Of a stretch of 64,000 nucleotides of DNA, positions 53,097-64,000 are shown piece after piece. The stretch lies in contig WNNJ02001579.1 in NCBI GenBank assembly GCA_012934845.2, forward strand, positions 1 to 64,000, in the 5' to 3' direction. The translations under genes and the position numbers were made by a program. The notes under the pieces were generated by a model, which was not told where the DNA came from, searched no databases, and worked only from the letters and a program-made list of their open reading frames with translations. Within the stretch, counting starts at the first letter, position 1, and every line of letters starts with the position of its first letter. The stretch comes from Pomphorhynchus laevis (lineage: Eukaryota > Acanthocephala > Palaeacanthocephala > Echinorhynchida > Pomphorhynchidae).

Positions 53097-54033
53097 ATCA
53101 ATAAAGTTATTGTCTTAGTCTATTTGCAGTCAATTGACATTGTTCTAATTACTTAAACGTAAATTATTTATTAATTAAACCTAAATTATCGTAAGTTATA
53201 AATGTAAATTATTTTTATTCTTTTACTGTAATTATCTTATTCCTAAAAATACTAACGCCATTGATATTTGATTATGACTATTAGATTTTATATTTTACTA
53301 ATTCAAGAAGATAAACAGTTCCCAATACTCCTTTAAATTAAGATCTAACTTGTTAATTTATTTTATACAAATTTATAATAAAAAACTAATTTACGAACCT
53401 GTGCAAATAATTTTATAATTTTAATAATTGAATCTGTAAAATAGAGGATTTAGATCAACAACATGGATAACTAATACATTTTGTGAAATGATTATAAATT
53501 AAAAGTGATTCAAAATGTTTAAAATTTAATATTAAATTTTGATTCCGCTTACGTTTACAAAGTACATTTGAAATATTATTGTTGATTATTGTAAAACAAC
53601 AACTGACAGGTAATTTTACTAAATATTAAAATAGTTTAAAAATAGTTGCCAAATGGCAAAATTATTTTGTTAGCTATTTATAAAGTTGATTACAATTCGT
53701 TAAAGGTGTTATTTCATCAGAACAGGCCGCTAGTTACTGCTCTCATCGAGATAGGATTAGAACACTCAAAGGTAAAACGCTCCACGTTTACCCTGAAAAT
53801 GAAAACAGCACTAGCAATTGAAACATTCGCTTTAATATATTGTTTCGTAATAATGATTACTGTTTCTACTAATTTTTATAATTCGATATAAAATATTTGA
53901 TACTAATTTTAATTTGAATAAAATATTTATTAAATATTAATATTTAATATTAATTAAATATAATTTTAGTTGCATATTTACATTTTCGTAAATCTCGTTT
54001 TAGATCACTACTACTTAATTATTGTTGTTTTAA
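53097..54033. other. AT-rich region upstream of the dynein light chain gene
   Basis: No repeat or motif was recognised. A frame at 53646-53891 lacks an ATG start and known motifs. The promoter of the downstream gene should lie here, but I see no clear TATA or initiator. Confidence 0.4.
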
Positions 54034-54438
54034 ATGAATGAAATTATTGAACGACAGGTCGCAAGCGACGAAACACAAGCGCAGCCTTTGAATGAAAAAC
54101 ACTCAAATGCTACATCAAAGCAGGATGTTTTTGTAGTTGATGAGGCTAGCGAAATAATCAAAAGTGTCGTAGATAGCGTCCTACAATCATGCGTGTACGA
54201 CCAAAGCCTAGTTAGCATTTGGACAAATGATATTATAGACAATGTTTTACGGAGATTAATGTCATTGAATAAACCTTTTAAATTCGTTGCCAACTGCGTA
54301 ATTATGCAGCGTAACGGAGCCGGACTTCATACTGCAAGTTCTTGTCTTTGGGACGAAGAAACAGACGGAAGCTGTATTTTTCGCTGGGAAAATAAAACCA
54401 TGTTTTGTATTGTATCTGTATATGGTCTTGCCATCTGA
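54034..54438 (+). CDS. Dynein light chain Tctex-type (DYNLT1/3 family)
   Basis: This is a cytoplasmic dynein light chain that dimerises on the dynein intermediate chain and links cargo. The 134-codon frame from ATG 54034 has a ~30-residue N-terminal extension, then the whole Tctex-1 fold: [73 protein letters not shown], then [19 protein letters not shown] and the stop. The match to human DYNLT1 (for example [20 protein letters not shown]) is very close, and the protein ends at the same residue. Human DYNLT1 is 113 residues. The gene has no intron in the coding part; without a poly-A tract or target duplication I cannot say it is a retrocopy. Strong conservation argues that it is functional. 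Confidence 0.95.
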   Translation: [134 protein letters not shown]

Positions 54439-55138
54439 ACACTGTTCACCATACGTCTTTCAGTATAGCAGAAGATAAGCTAAACTATCAACAAGCAACA
54501 CAATCAAGAATTAGAATTGTTTAATCTATTTGTTTCTAAAAGCTAATAACTTGAAATTTTACAACTTTTTTATTTAAAATTAAATTAGAAAAATTTAAAG
54601 GATGTTTTATAAATTAATGAATAACTGTTAGTAATTGTGATGACTATATATAGCAGACATCAATTTTCTATAATTGAAAACTTGTGTTAGCTAAGAACAT
54701 TTTAAAATAGTAAAATTACAAAGAACATTTGAAAATTAACTTTATAGTGATTGGACATTAAAAAATTTGTCATATGTCAATATTATTTAAAATAATATTT
54801 AAGTTCGTTAATTATTTTCATCTTGTATGCGTAAATTGTTATCGAAATCGTCCGAACGTTAATGATTTAACTATAAGTTATCTGGCGTTTATAAAAATAA
54901 ATTGTTAAAGCAGCAAAAATAATGTCAGCAGCTAATATGAATTATTTATCTTAAATATTTTAATTCAAATTCTTACAAATTCTTAATTTGATTATTTGCT
55001 TTAAATTAGAATTGCTACTTATTGACATCTACATACATTATTGCAAATACAGCTTGTGTTGCTGAGATCGCAGTTGTGCTGACCCGAATAATATAACAAC
55101 TTTTTAAGACTGAATTTAAGCAATTAAAAATGTTTCAA
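54439..55138. other. AT-rich region downstream of the dynein light chain gene
   Basis: 3' UTR and spacer; an AATAAA lies near 54896, far from the stop, so the real polyadenylation site is uncertain. Nothing else was seen. Confidence 0.4.
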
Positions 55139-55234
55139 ATGTTCGATTCAATCGAATATTTTATATGTTCGATTCAATTGAATATTTCATATGTTCGATT
55201 CAATTGAATATTTCAAATGTTCGATTCAATTGAG
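55139..55234. repeat. 26-bp minisatellite, about 3.7 units
   Basis: The unit is ATGTTCGATTCAATTGAATA plus TTTCAT, nearly perfect across units and partly palindromic (TTCAATTGAA). Confidence 0.9.
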
Positions 55235-55969
55235 ATCATTAAGCAATTAATAGTCTACTATGCGAATTAGCGTATAATAATTATTTTTAAAGTTGCAAAG
55301 CATCAATATTAAATCAATCAAACATTAATTCTTAATAATTAAATTATTCTTTAATCAATCAGAGCATTATAATATTAGATTCATTTAATTCTCATAGAAA
55401 TTAATTAATTTTTTATCCTTATACACCTACTAAAATTTAAAAATTATTAAAATGTAAAATTTTCGACTAATTCAGTTAACGTTCAATTCAATAATTAATT
55501 AAAATTATATATTTCGAAATTAGTTCAGGAGACAAAAACCAAACCGCGTTTTTAATTTTGATTATTTTTTAAACTTTCTTATAAAGTGATATAAATGAAG
55601 TAAAAACCAGCTACTGCATACCTTTCGATATTTGCTATTTCCTATAGTTTTATAAATTTTAATTATTCACTGTCTGTTAGTGCACTTTTATTTCAAAATA
55701 TCACTAACACGAATATCGTCGATTTGATTTTTTTCTATTAGTTTTCAATTATTTCTATTATAATTTAATTCAGCAATTTGACAATTGCTTGCTTCTGTCA
55801 GGTAAATATCAAGTCAATTTCTCTCTTGCAAATACACAAAAGAATTGTCTATGAAACTACTTAATTTCGAAATTGGAAATAAACCGCAATTTTAATTTAA
55901 ATTTCCAATTTGAGTTTAAACAAACTGCAATTGTAAATAAAATTTCTGCATCGTATTATTCCTTTGTAA
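55235..55969. other. AT-rich spacer before the satellite array
   Basis: No gene or unit repeat recognised; AT content rises towards the array. Confidence 0.45.
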
Positions 55970-58646
55970 TATGGCATTATCAATATTGTCAATTTACGTT
56001 TTCGTATATGCTTTAAAACCCTATTTCTGATAAAAATTATTTTGTCAATTTTTGTTAATAATTTGTAAAAATAATGTATTAATCATTTATTAAAAAGATT
56101 TCTAATTGATTAATCATTTCTATGATTTATTAATCATTTCTAAAGCGATTATACAATTATCAATCTAAAGAGTTTATACAATTATAAATCTATTTCTGAA
56201 AACAATTATTTTGTCAATTTTTGTTAATAATTTGAACAATAATGTATTAATCATTTATAAAAAAGATTTCTAATTGATTAATCATTTCTATGATTTATTA
56301 ATCATTTCTAAAGCGATTATACAATTATAAATCTAATTTTGATAAAAAAAATCAATTTTTTGTTAATAATTTGAACAATAATGTATTAATCATTTATAAA
56401 AAAGATTTCTAATTGATTAATCATTTCTATGATTTATTAATCATTTCTAAAGCGATTATACAATTATCAATCTAAAGAGTGTTTACAATTATAAATCTAT
56501 TTCTGATGACAATTATTTTGTCAATTTTTGTTAATAATTTGTAAAAATAATGTATTAATCATTTATTAAAAAGATTTCTAATTGATTAATCATTTCTATG
56601 ATTTATTAATCATTTCTAAAGCGATTATACAATTATCAATCTAAAGAGTTTATACAATTATAAATCTATTTCTGATAACAATTATTTTGTCAATTTTTGT
56701 TAATAATTTGTAAAAATAATGTATTAATCATTTATTAAAAAGATTTCTAATTGATTAATCATTTCTATGATTTATTAATCATTTCTAAAGCGATTATACG
56801 ATTATCAACCTAAGGAGTTTATACAATTATAAATCTATTTCTGAAAACAATTATTTTGTCAATTTTTTGTTAATAATTTGAACAATAATGTATTAATCAT
56901 TTATAAAAAAGATTTCTAATTGATTTATCATTTTTATGATTTATTAATAATTTCTAAAGCGATTATACCATTATAAATCTATTTTTGATAAAAAAAATCA
57001 ATTTTCGTTAATAATTTGTAAAAATAATGTATTAATCATTTATAAAAAAGATTTCTAATTGATTAATCATTTCTATGATTTATTAATCATTTCTAAAGCG
57101 ATTATACAATTATCAATCTAAAGAGTTTATACAATTATAAATCTATTTCTGATAACAATTATTTTGTCAATTTTTGTTAATAATTTGTAAAAATAATGTA
57201 TTAATCATTTATTAAAAAGATTTCTAATTGATTTATCATTTTTATGATTTATTAATCATTTCTAATGCGATTATACAATTATAAATCTATTTTTGATAAA
57301 AAAAATCAATTTTTGTTAATAATTTGTAAAAATTATGTATTAATCATTTATTAAAAAGATTTCTAATTGATTTATCATTTTTATGATTTATTAATCATTT
57401 CTAAAGCGCTTATACAATTATGAATCTATTTTTGATAAAAAAAAATCAATTTTTGTTAATAATTTGTAAAACTTATGTATTAATCATTTATTAAAAAGAT
57501 TTCTAATTGATAAATCATTTCTATGATTTATTAATCATTTCTAAAGCGATTATACAATTATCAATCTAAAGAGATTATACAATTATAAATCTATTTTTGA
57601 TAACAATTATTTTTTCAATTTTTGTTAATAATTTGTAAAAATAATGTATTAATCATTTATTAAAAAGATTTCCAATTGATTAATCATTTCTATGATTTAT
57701 AAATCATTTCTAAAGCGATCATAACATTATAAATCTATTTTTGATAAAAAAAATCAATTTTTGTTCATAATTTGTAAAACTAATGTATTAATCATTTATT
57801 AAAAGATTTCTAATTGATTAATCATTTCTATGATTTATTAATAATTTCTATTGCGATTATAGAATTATAAATCTATTTTTGATAAAAAAAATTCAATTTT
57901 TTGTTAATAATTATTAAAAATAATGTATTAATCATTTATAAAAAAGATTTCTAATTGATTAATCATTTTAATGATTTATTAAACATTTCTAAAGCGATTA
58001 TACAATTATCAACCTAAAGAGATTATACAATTAAAAATCTATTTTTGATAACAATTTTTTTGTCAATTTTTGTTAATAATTTGTAAAAATAATGTATTAA
58101 TCATTTATTAAAAAGATTTCTAATTGATTAATCATTTCAATGATTTATTAATCATTTCTAAAGCGATTATACAATTATCAATCTAAAGAGTTTATACAAT
58201 TATAAATCTATTTCTGATAACAATTATTTTGTCAATTTTTGTTAATAATTTGTAAAAATAATGTATTAATCATTTATTAAAAAGATTTCTAATTGATTAA
58301 TCATTTCTATGATTTATTAATCATTTCTAAAGCGATTATACAATTATCAATCTAAAGAGTTTATACAATTATAAATCTATTTCTGATAACAATTATTTTG
58401 TCAATTTTTGTTAATAATTTGTAAAAATAATGTATTAATCATTTATTAAAAAGATTTCTAATTGATTAATCATTTCTATGATTTATTAATCATTTCTAAA
58501 GCGATTATACAATTATCAATCTAAAGAGTTTATACAATTATAAATCTATTTCTGATAACAATTATTTTGTCAATTTTTGTTAATAATTTGTAAAAATAAT
58601 GTATTAATCATTTATTATTTCTATGATTTATTAATCATTTCTGCGC
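55970..58646. repeat. AT-rich satellite array, left block (169- and 139-bp monomers)
   Basis: The landmark AATGTATTAATCATTTA recurs at 56073, 56241, 56380, 56549, 56718, 56887, 57026, 57195, 57334, 57474, 57643, 57782, 57922, 58091, 58260, 58429 and 58598. Spacings are 168-169 (long) or 139-140 (short). Short monomers lack about 30 bp between two near copies of TATACAATTAT. The monomer length is in the size range of many centromeric satellites, but position on the chromosome is unknown. Confidence 0.95.
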
Positions 58647-58776
58647 TATTATTATTATTATTATTATTATTATTATCAATAGACAACAAAGTGAGCAGCA
58701 AGGCTCATTACAAGTTGCGTCACAATCAGAAAAAGTAAATGTAGAAAATGAAAATGTAGAGTGTACTTTCTATTGT

Positions 58777-61687
58777 TCATATGTTCTCTGACTCGATCTT
58801 CGTCTTCAAGAAGGGATCTTCCTCCAGATTTCGTTTAAAAGAAGCCAGATTCGAGGATGCTACTGTTGTGTCAGCAAGGTGGTTCCAAGTATTAACGATT
58901 CGTTGGAAGTATAGGGATGTTCGTTTGTAGCGTAATCGTTGTGTTTTTAGCATGAACTGATGACCACGAAGTGAGGTTATATCGCGCGTATGCATTAGCG
59001 ATCTGAGTGGATGGCGATTGTCGTGTAAAATCTGCCAGGCTAGGCACAGGTCCGCCTTGTCGCGCAGATACTGAAGCGATCTCATTCCCAAACTCGAGAG
59101 CCGATCTTGATATTCCATATGTCTAACCGCTTTTACCATTTTAGTTGCTGATCGGAATACAGACTCTAGATTATAACGTTCTCGTAAGGTGATTGGGTAA
59201 CAAGCTGGCGAAGCATATAGGAGGATGCTCAAAATAAGTGCTTGTGAGATTGTTTTAAAGCATGAGATGTCAATATGAACAAGAGCTCGGCGAATCAGGC
59301 CGATGACTCTTCTCACTTTGGAACATGTAGTGTCAGTATGTAAACGTGTCGATAAGTTAGAACATACATAAACACCTAAATCCCTGTATGAGTTCGTCCT
59401 AAGAATAACACTGTTGTTTATATGATAAATATGAGCTGACTCGGCCGGACGTCTTGATATACAAATGTAGGCACACTTTTTCAAATTGAATTTTAACCCG
59501 TTCAAAATCGACCAGTCATTTATGGTGTTAATATCATACTGCAAGATGTCAACATCTGAGTCCAAATATATGGGGCGCCAAATTTTTAAATCATCAGCAT
59601 AAAGAACACACTCAGATCCAAGTTTAGGAATGAGGTCGTTAATGTATATGCTGAAAAGAACTGGACCGAGTATAGTTCCTTGAGGTACTCCAAGATTTGT
59701 AGGGAAGCGATCAGATAATTCGTCGTTTACCCTTACGAAGCAATGACGGTCAGACAGAAATTCAATAATCCAGCGAACTAAACACTCATCAAGGTTGATA
59801 TTACGCAGTTTTTGAATTAAATTAGCATGAAGGACTGTATCAAATGCCTTAGAGAAGTCGAAGAAGATGGCGTCAACCGGAATACCAGAATCATAATATC
59901 TGGTCCAGCTATCGTGTGATAACAACAAATTCGTTAGCGTTGAATGATTTTTTCGAAAACCATGTTGTTCAGGGGCTAGAATATGGTTCGTTTCTAGGTG
60001 AGTGGTGACTTTTCGCAGAAGTAAGCGTTCCAGTACGCGACAGCAGACACATGTGAGGCTAATCGGTCTGTAGTTACAGATGTCAGAACGAGACCCCTGT
60101 TTTAATATTGGGCAGATAATAGAGCGCTTCCAGTCTGAGGGAATCTTTCCTAGCACAAGTGTTGCACAGAAGATATTATATAGAGGTAGGTATATGATGT
60201 CAGCTAGGTTGCGAAGATATGCTGACGGCAATAGATCCGGACCAGCACTTAATGTGCATTTCAGACGGGACAACTCGCTGTACACTAAGTCAGGTCTAAT
60301 GAAGTTATCAAGGTCAGAAGTAGTATTAGCTACCAAACAATACAAACTGTCAGTTATTTGCGGTGAAGCATTCAGTGACGAATTCAGCGATGTGAAGTGT
60401 GTGCCGAATACGTTCGCAATTTTCTTTGAGTCCAATACCAAATCACCTTGGCTATCGAGAATAGAGGAGAAAGTGTTAGCTATACGTTTTCTTGATGAAA
60501 TGTATTTGAAGAGTGAGCCAGGATCACGACGACATCGTTGGGATAATTTCTTTTCAAAGATTACTCTCGTACGTCTCTTCAAGGATGTTACCCTGTTTCT
60601 ATACTGTCGGTATTGCTCAAAACTAGAGTTACCTGCTTTATAATTACAATATGCCTTGCGTCGTCGAGCCAGTGCTTGTTTGAGTTCTCGATTAAACCAA
60701 CGAGGAGATAAGCCGACGTCAGTTTGACGTACAATTGGAGCGTAGCGGGTAAGTATTGAATACAAGGTGTCTTTGAAAAACAGCCAGGCGGAATCAATAC
60801 CCACAGTATAAGCATCAGGCCACGAAACGGTAGAAAGGAACTCCTTTATTTTGTTGTAGTCGGCTTTAAAAGGGTTGAATCTATTAACAAAAGAATTATA
60901 TATAGGGATACTTATTCCAAGATCTATTAATAAGGTGACATGATCAGAACAACCAACTGGATCCAAGTGATTAACGCTAGTGACAATATGTCCTGGAGCA
61001 GACAAAACCAGATCAAGAAGAGAACGAGACGTAGAAGATATTCTGGTAAATCCATTGACATGTTGGGTAAGGTATAGATCATTGATTGTTTGAAGTAACA
61101 CAATCGAACCAAAGTCAGAAGGCGAATTAAAACTGTATGTATTCCAATCTATTGTAGGCATGTTAAAGTCACCAACAACCAATATTGGCTTATTAGGGTC
61201 CGATAGCTGGTATAAACGTTGCACGATGCTATCAGTACATGAAGTAGGGCTGCGGTAAACGACTACAAGTATCAAGGAGAATGGCCGGTATAATCTGACC
61301 GCTAAAAGTTCGTTTGAAGTTAGGGGGTCGTTAAAAGTTTCTACGACTCGGAACTTTATTGTGTCACGTATATATAGTAATATACCACCACCCTGTTTAG
61401 CTATTCTATCGCTGCGGCACGCATTATATCCTTTCAACAAAATTTCATTATCAGAGATAGAAGGGTTTAGCCACGATTCCGTAAAAGCTGCAATTATCGG
61501 TTGATGGTCGTGAATCAGTAATCCAATCTCATCAATTTTATTTAACACACTACGCACATTAGAGTATAGAATTTGGTGGGAAGCTTTGTTTATTGTACAT
61601 TTAGATGATGAACTCTTTTGAGTTCCCGACTTGAACAAGACAATAGAGTTTCTTATGAAATTTTGGTAGATGCACTCTGTAGGCATG
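58777..61687 (-). CDS. Family P ORF2 of LINE I: APE endonuclease and reverse transcriptase, intact
   Basis: It nicks target DNA and reverse transcribes the element RNA. The frame is open from 61746, but the first ATG is at about 61687 (MPTECIYQNF). In the 989-residue numbering from 61746, the endonuclease has N63 (ILYSNVRSV), E90 (FTESWL), Y164 (VVYRSP), D192/N195 (VGDFNMP), D245 (SLLDLVL) and S267-D268-H269. The RT has AGPD at 501, NYRPISLTCVCCRVLERL at 558, FFDFSKAFDTV at 628, GVPQG at 686 and YADD at 716-719 (VLYADDLKIW). A C-terminal thumb and tail domain ends RIVNTWNHLADTTV. No stop or frameshift is seen; length is normal for CR1-group ORF2. It overlaps ORF1 in the -1 frame. Confidence 0.9.
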
Positions 61688-62954
61688 CGGTCGGCGTCGG
61701 AGCACGCTGGGAAGCAATATTTGCTTTGTTCAAAAGACCTTGCCAACGGATGTGGAGGCGCCGCCGCACTACCTGAAAATTCTGAATTGTTAGGTTGTTT
61801 TCACCATGTGCCAGTCTTTGAGCTAGTTCCGATTTTGCCATTGATAAACGTGTACGATCAGCGGGGTCCAGGTCTCTAAGAATACGGGTGCCGGAACCTT
61901 TGAGGTGAAATGAGTTACGATGTATGAGCTGCACAATTTCACATGAAGTAAACACAATTTTGAGGAGGCGTGGTCGATCGTTGACGGACGAAGGAGCACG
62001 ACCTAGCCGGAAGACAGCTTTGAGACGCATATCTCTCACAGCTTCACAAGATGATGATCCATTTAAGACAGTCGTTAGAATGGATCTGACATGTATTAAG
62101 TCATCATCAAGTCTGGCCTGATTGTTTAGGGCATCGGACTCCTTAATGTTAGCAATTAAAATGCATTTGTTTCTATCACAAGCAGCATTTGAACGGGGTC
62201 TGTTTGAGCAACCAGTACTATGTACAAGGGTACGATTGTGCTTTTCGTGAAAATCATTAATACAATCTACCTTAACAGGTTGCGTGTTATGAGATAGTTG
62301 GTTTATACGAATTGCGGGAGTTTGCGATCTATCAAATGACCGGGTATGCAAAGTTTTGTCGTTGTTTATAGCCGTTTCAGTCATATAACTGGTCGGTCGT
62401 ATTACAAGAGGCACGCCATTGTTAACCGAAACCGTCTGTTCGCCAATATTCTTAGGCATATTTTGATCTCTTCCGGGAATGTCATCACAAAAAATCGATT
62501 GGTTGCAAACAGTATGTCGAACAGTATCATTTGATTGGCTTGTAGAACGATTAGGAACATGACGTGACACTGAGTCTAGCTGGGCATATGAACTATTTGG
62601 TGATGGTACCATGTTACCCGTTAGCAACGAACATACTTGTCTCTGAAGTTCGAGAACGTTTGTCTGTAAAGTAGCTGCGCAAAATCCACAAATAAAATCT
62701 TTATCAAGGAAATTGACAGGTAGTTGACGTGGTATCCACACAGTGGTCCAAACAGGACATTGTGAATTAGAACATTTAATGTCACGGTGACTACTTCCGT
62801 CTGTAGATGATATGTCCTGGGAGATATCAACAGAATTGGCCTGCAAGGCTTGCTCGTCTTTGGACCGACTTTCATGTTGTCTTACTGAACGCTCACTGTC
62901 ATCATCTCGCTTAGAAGGAACAACAGCTGCTTTACGTGGTCGACCTCTTGTCAT
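61653..62954 (-). CDS. Family P ORF1 of LINE I: AT-hook, four-Cys cluster, RRM-like domain
   Basis: The 433-codon frame starts at ATG 62952-62954. Residues 3-8 are RGRPRK, an AT-hook core. C61, C66, C89 and C92 (CSNSQCPVW and FICGFC) form a PHD-like half-finger cluster. A short possible coiled coil (LQTNVLELQRQV) follows. A Ser/Asn-rich linker leads to the RRM-like domain at about 264-345 (NKCILIANIKES, LKAVFRLGRAPSS, DRPRLLKIVFTS) and the C-terminal domain to about 405 (ILRDLDPADRTRLS, LTIQNFQVVRRRLHIRW). ORF1 of such LINEs binds RNA and chaperones nucleic acids. The AT-hook was not seen in LINE H ORF1. ORF1 runs past the first ORF2 ATG. Confidence 0.85.
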   Translation of the reverse strand: MTRGRPRKAAVVPSKRDDDSERSVRQHESRSKDEQALQANSVDISQDISSTDGSSHRDIKCSNSQCPVWTTVWIPRQLPVNFLDKDFICGFCAATLQTNVLELQRQVCSLLTGNMVPSPNSSYAQLDSVSRHVPNRSTSQSNDTVRHTVCNQSIFCDDIPGRDQNMPKNIGEQTVSVNNGVPLVIRPTSYMTETAINNDKTLHTRSFDRSQTPAIRINQLSHNTQPVKVDCINDFHEKHNRTLVHSTGCSNRPRSNAACDRNKCILIANIKESDALNNQARLDDDLIHVRSILTTVLNGSSSCEAVRDMRLKAVFRLGRAPSSVNDRPRLLKIVFTSCEIVQLIHRNSFHLKGSGTRILRDLDPADRTRLSMAKSELAQRLAHGENNLTIQNFQVVRRRLHIRWQGLLNKANIASQRAPTPTACLQSASTKIS

Positions 62955-63035
62955 TTGTAATTTCGTTCCTCGTTGTTTTGTGTTAAATTGTAATTCGTTA
63001 GAACAGTTATAATTTTTCTTCTTTGTATGTTTATC

Positions 63036-64000
63036 AGAAATCTATTTTTGATAAAAAAAATCAATTTTTGTTCATAATTTGTAAAACTAATGTATTAATC
63101 ATTTATTAAAAGATTTCTAATTGATTAATCATTTCTATGATTTATTAATAATTTCTATTGCGATTATAGAATTATAAATCTATTTTTGATAAAAAAAATT
63201 CAATTTTTTGTTAATAATTATTAAAAATAATGTATTAATCATTTATAAAAAAGATTTCTAATTGATTAATCATTTTAATGATTTATTAAACATTTCTAAA
63301 GCGATTATACAATTATCAACCTAAAGAGATTATACAATTAAAAATCTATTTCTGATAACAATTATTTTGTCAATTTTTGTTAATAATTTGTAAAAATAAT
63401 GTATTAATCATTTATTAAAAAGATTTCTAATTGATTAATCATTTCTATGATTTATTAATCATTTCTAAAGCGATTATACAATTATCAATCTAAAGAGTGC
63501 TTACAATTATAAATCTATTTCTGATGACAATTATTTTGTCAATTTTTGTTAATAATTTGAACAATAATGTATTAATCATTTATTAAAAAGATTTCTAATT
63601 GATTAATCATTTCTATGATTTATTAATAATTTCTAAAACGATTATACAATTATCAATCTAAAGACATTATGCAATTATAAATCTATTTCTGATAACAATT
63701 ATTTTTTCAATTTTTGTTAATAATTTGTAAAAATAATGTATTAATCATTTATTAAAAAGATTTCCAATTGATTAATCATTTCTATGATTTATAAATCATT
63801 TCTTAAGCGATTATACGATTATCAACCTAAGGAGTTTATACAATTATAAATCTATTTCTGAAAACAATTATTTTGTCAATTTTTTGTTAATAATTTGAAC
63901 AATAATTTATTTATCATTTATAAAAAAGATTTCTAATTGATTTATCATTTTTATGATTTATTAATAATTTCTAAAGCGATTATACCATTATAAATCTATT
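63036..64000. repeat. AT-rich satellite array, right block, running off the window
   Basis: Same monomers as the left block; landmark positions are 63089, 63229, 63398, 63566, 63735 and about 63904. Bases 63039-63348 are nearly identical to 57736-58045, including rare variants (TTCATAATTTGTAAAACTAA). Confidence 0.95.

Larger units (their letters stand above)
58647..63035 (-). mobile_element. Family P LINE I, intact, inserted in the satellite
   Basis: This minus-strand element has a (ATT)n tail at 58647-58676, a GAGC/GCTC hairpin at 58693-58706, ORF2 and ORF1 both open, and a short 5' UTR ending near 63035. Satellite sequence lies on both sides. No clear target duplication is seen; about 13-15 bp of satellite seem lost at the junction. 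It is the only element in the window with every part of the family intact to the eye. Confidence 0.9.

Noticed and set aside
53646-53891. An 81-codon open frame upstream of the dynein light chain
   Set aside because: No ATG at the start, no recognisable motif, and composition follows the AT-rich background.
60080-60643. A 187-codon plus-strand frame
   Set aside because: It is antisense to the intact LINE I ORF2 RT region and encodes no known motif.

Overview
This is a eukaryotic, AT-rich (roughly two thirds A+T by eye) intergenic window from an invertebrate animal. Most of it is layered non-LTR (LINE) retrotransposons. Three recognisable host genes lie between them: a SELENOK-type selenoprotein, a Tctex-type dynein light chain, and an AEBP2/jing-type zinc-finger exon. 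No bacterial genes, CRISPR arrays, rRNA, or LTR or virus-like elements were seen. The phylum is not settled. The RTE element at the left edge resembles those I recall from hookworms and other nematodes, while the PHD-type CR1-like LINEs resemble flatworm elements.

LINE families, with local names used below. (1) RTE: one copy, 1-3331, with a single long ORF. (2) Family K: ORF1 with CCHC zinc knuckles plus ORF2 with APE endonuclease (EN) and reverse transcriptase (RT); three copies at 4530-8345, 16810-18916 and 30186-33583, each ending in a TTTA-repeat tail. (3) Family Y: pyrimidine-rich CR1/L2-like; one long copy at 10285-14189 and fragments near 29050-30183, 34085-35363, 41282-41392 and 46505-47228, with a 3' end carrying a short hairpin. 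(4) Family P: CR1-like; ORF1 with a four-Cys (PHD-like) cluster, RRM-like domain and C-terminal domain; ORF2 with a [Y/F]ADDLKIW-type RT; a terminal hairpin and an (AAT)n tail. Family P copies are D and D2 (19378-27463, nested), J (28490-29045), E (38312-41070), F with G inside it (42345-46440), H (48010-52680) and I (58647-63035).

Layout. 1-9060: RTE, a long foldback repeat, a tRNA-like SINE, a family K LINE, then the zinc-finger exon on the minus strand. 9160-9715: two degenerate short tandem arrays. 10285-16800: family Y LINE, LINE debris, and a low-confidence group of minus-strand exon-like segments. 16810-27703: family K copy, then a nested complex in which family P element D split a 436-bp repeat (RX), a second RX copy entered D, and D2 entered D with a 20-bp target duplication. 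28490-36000: LINE fragments. 36269-36670: a ~150-bp tandem repeat. 36762-37153: SELENOK with its UGA (Sec) codon and SECIS. 38312-52680: LINEs E, F/G, Y and H. 54034-54438: dynein light chain. 55970 to the window end: an AT-rich satellite with 169- and 139-bp monomers, interrupted by LINE I, which has both ORFs open.

The host genes do not form a pathway. The LINEs mainly record the order of insertions; I, G and the RTE look youngest, and D, F and the family Y copies oldest.
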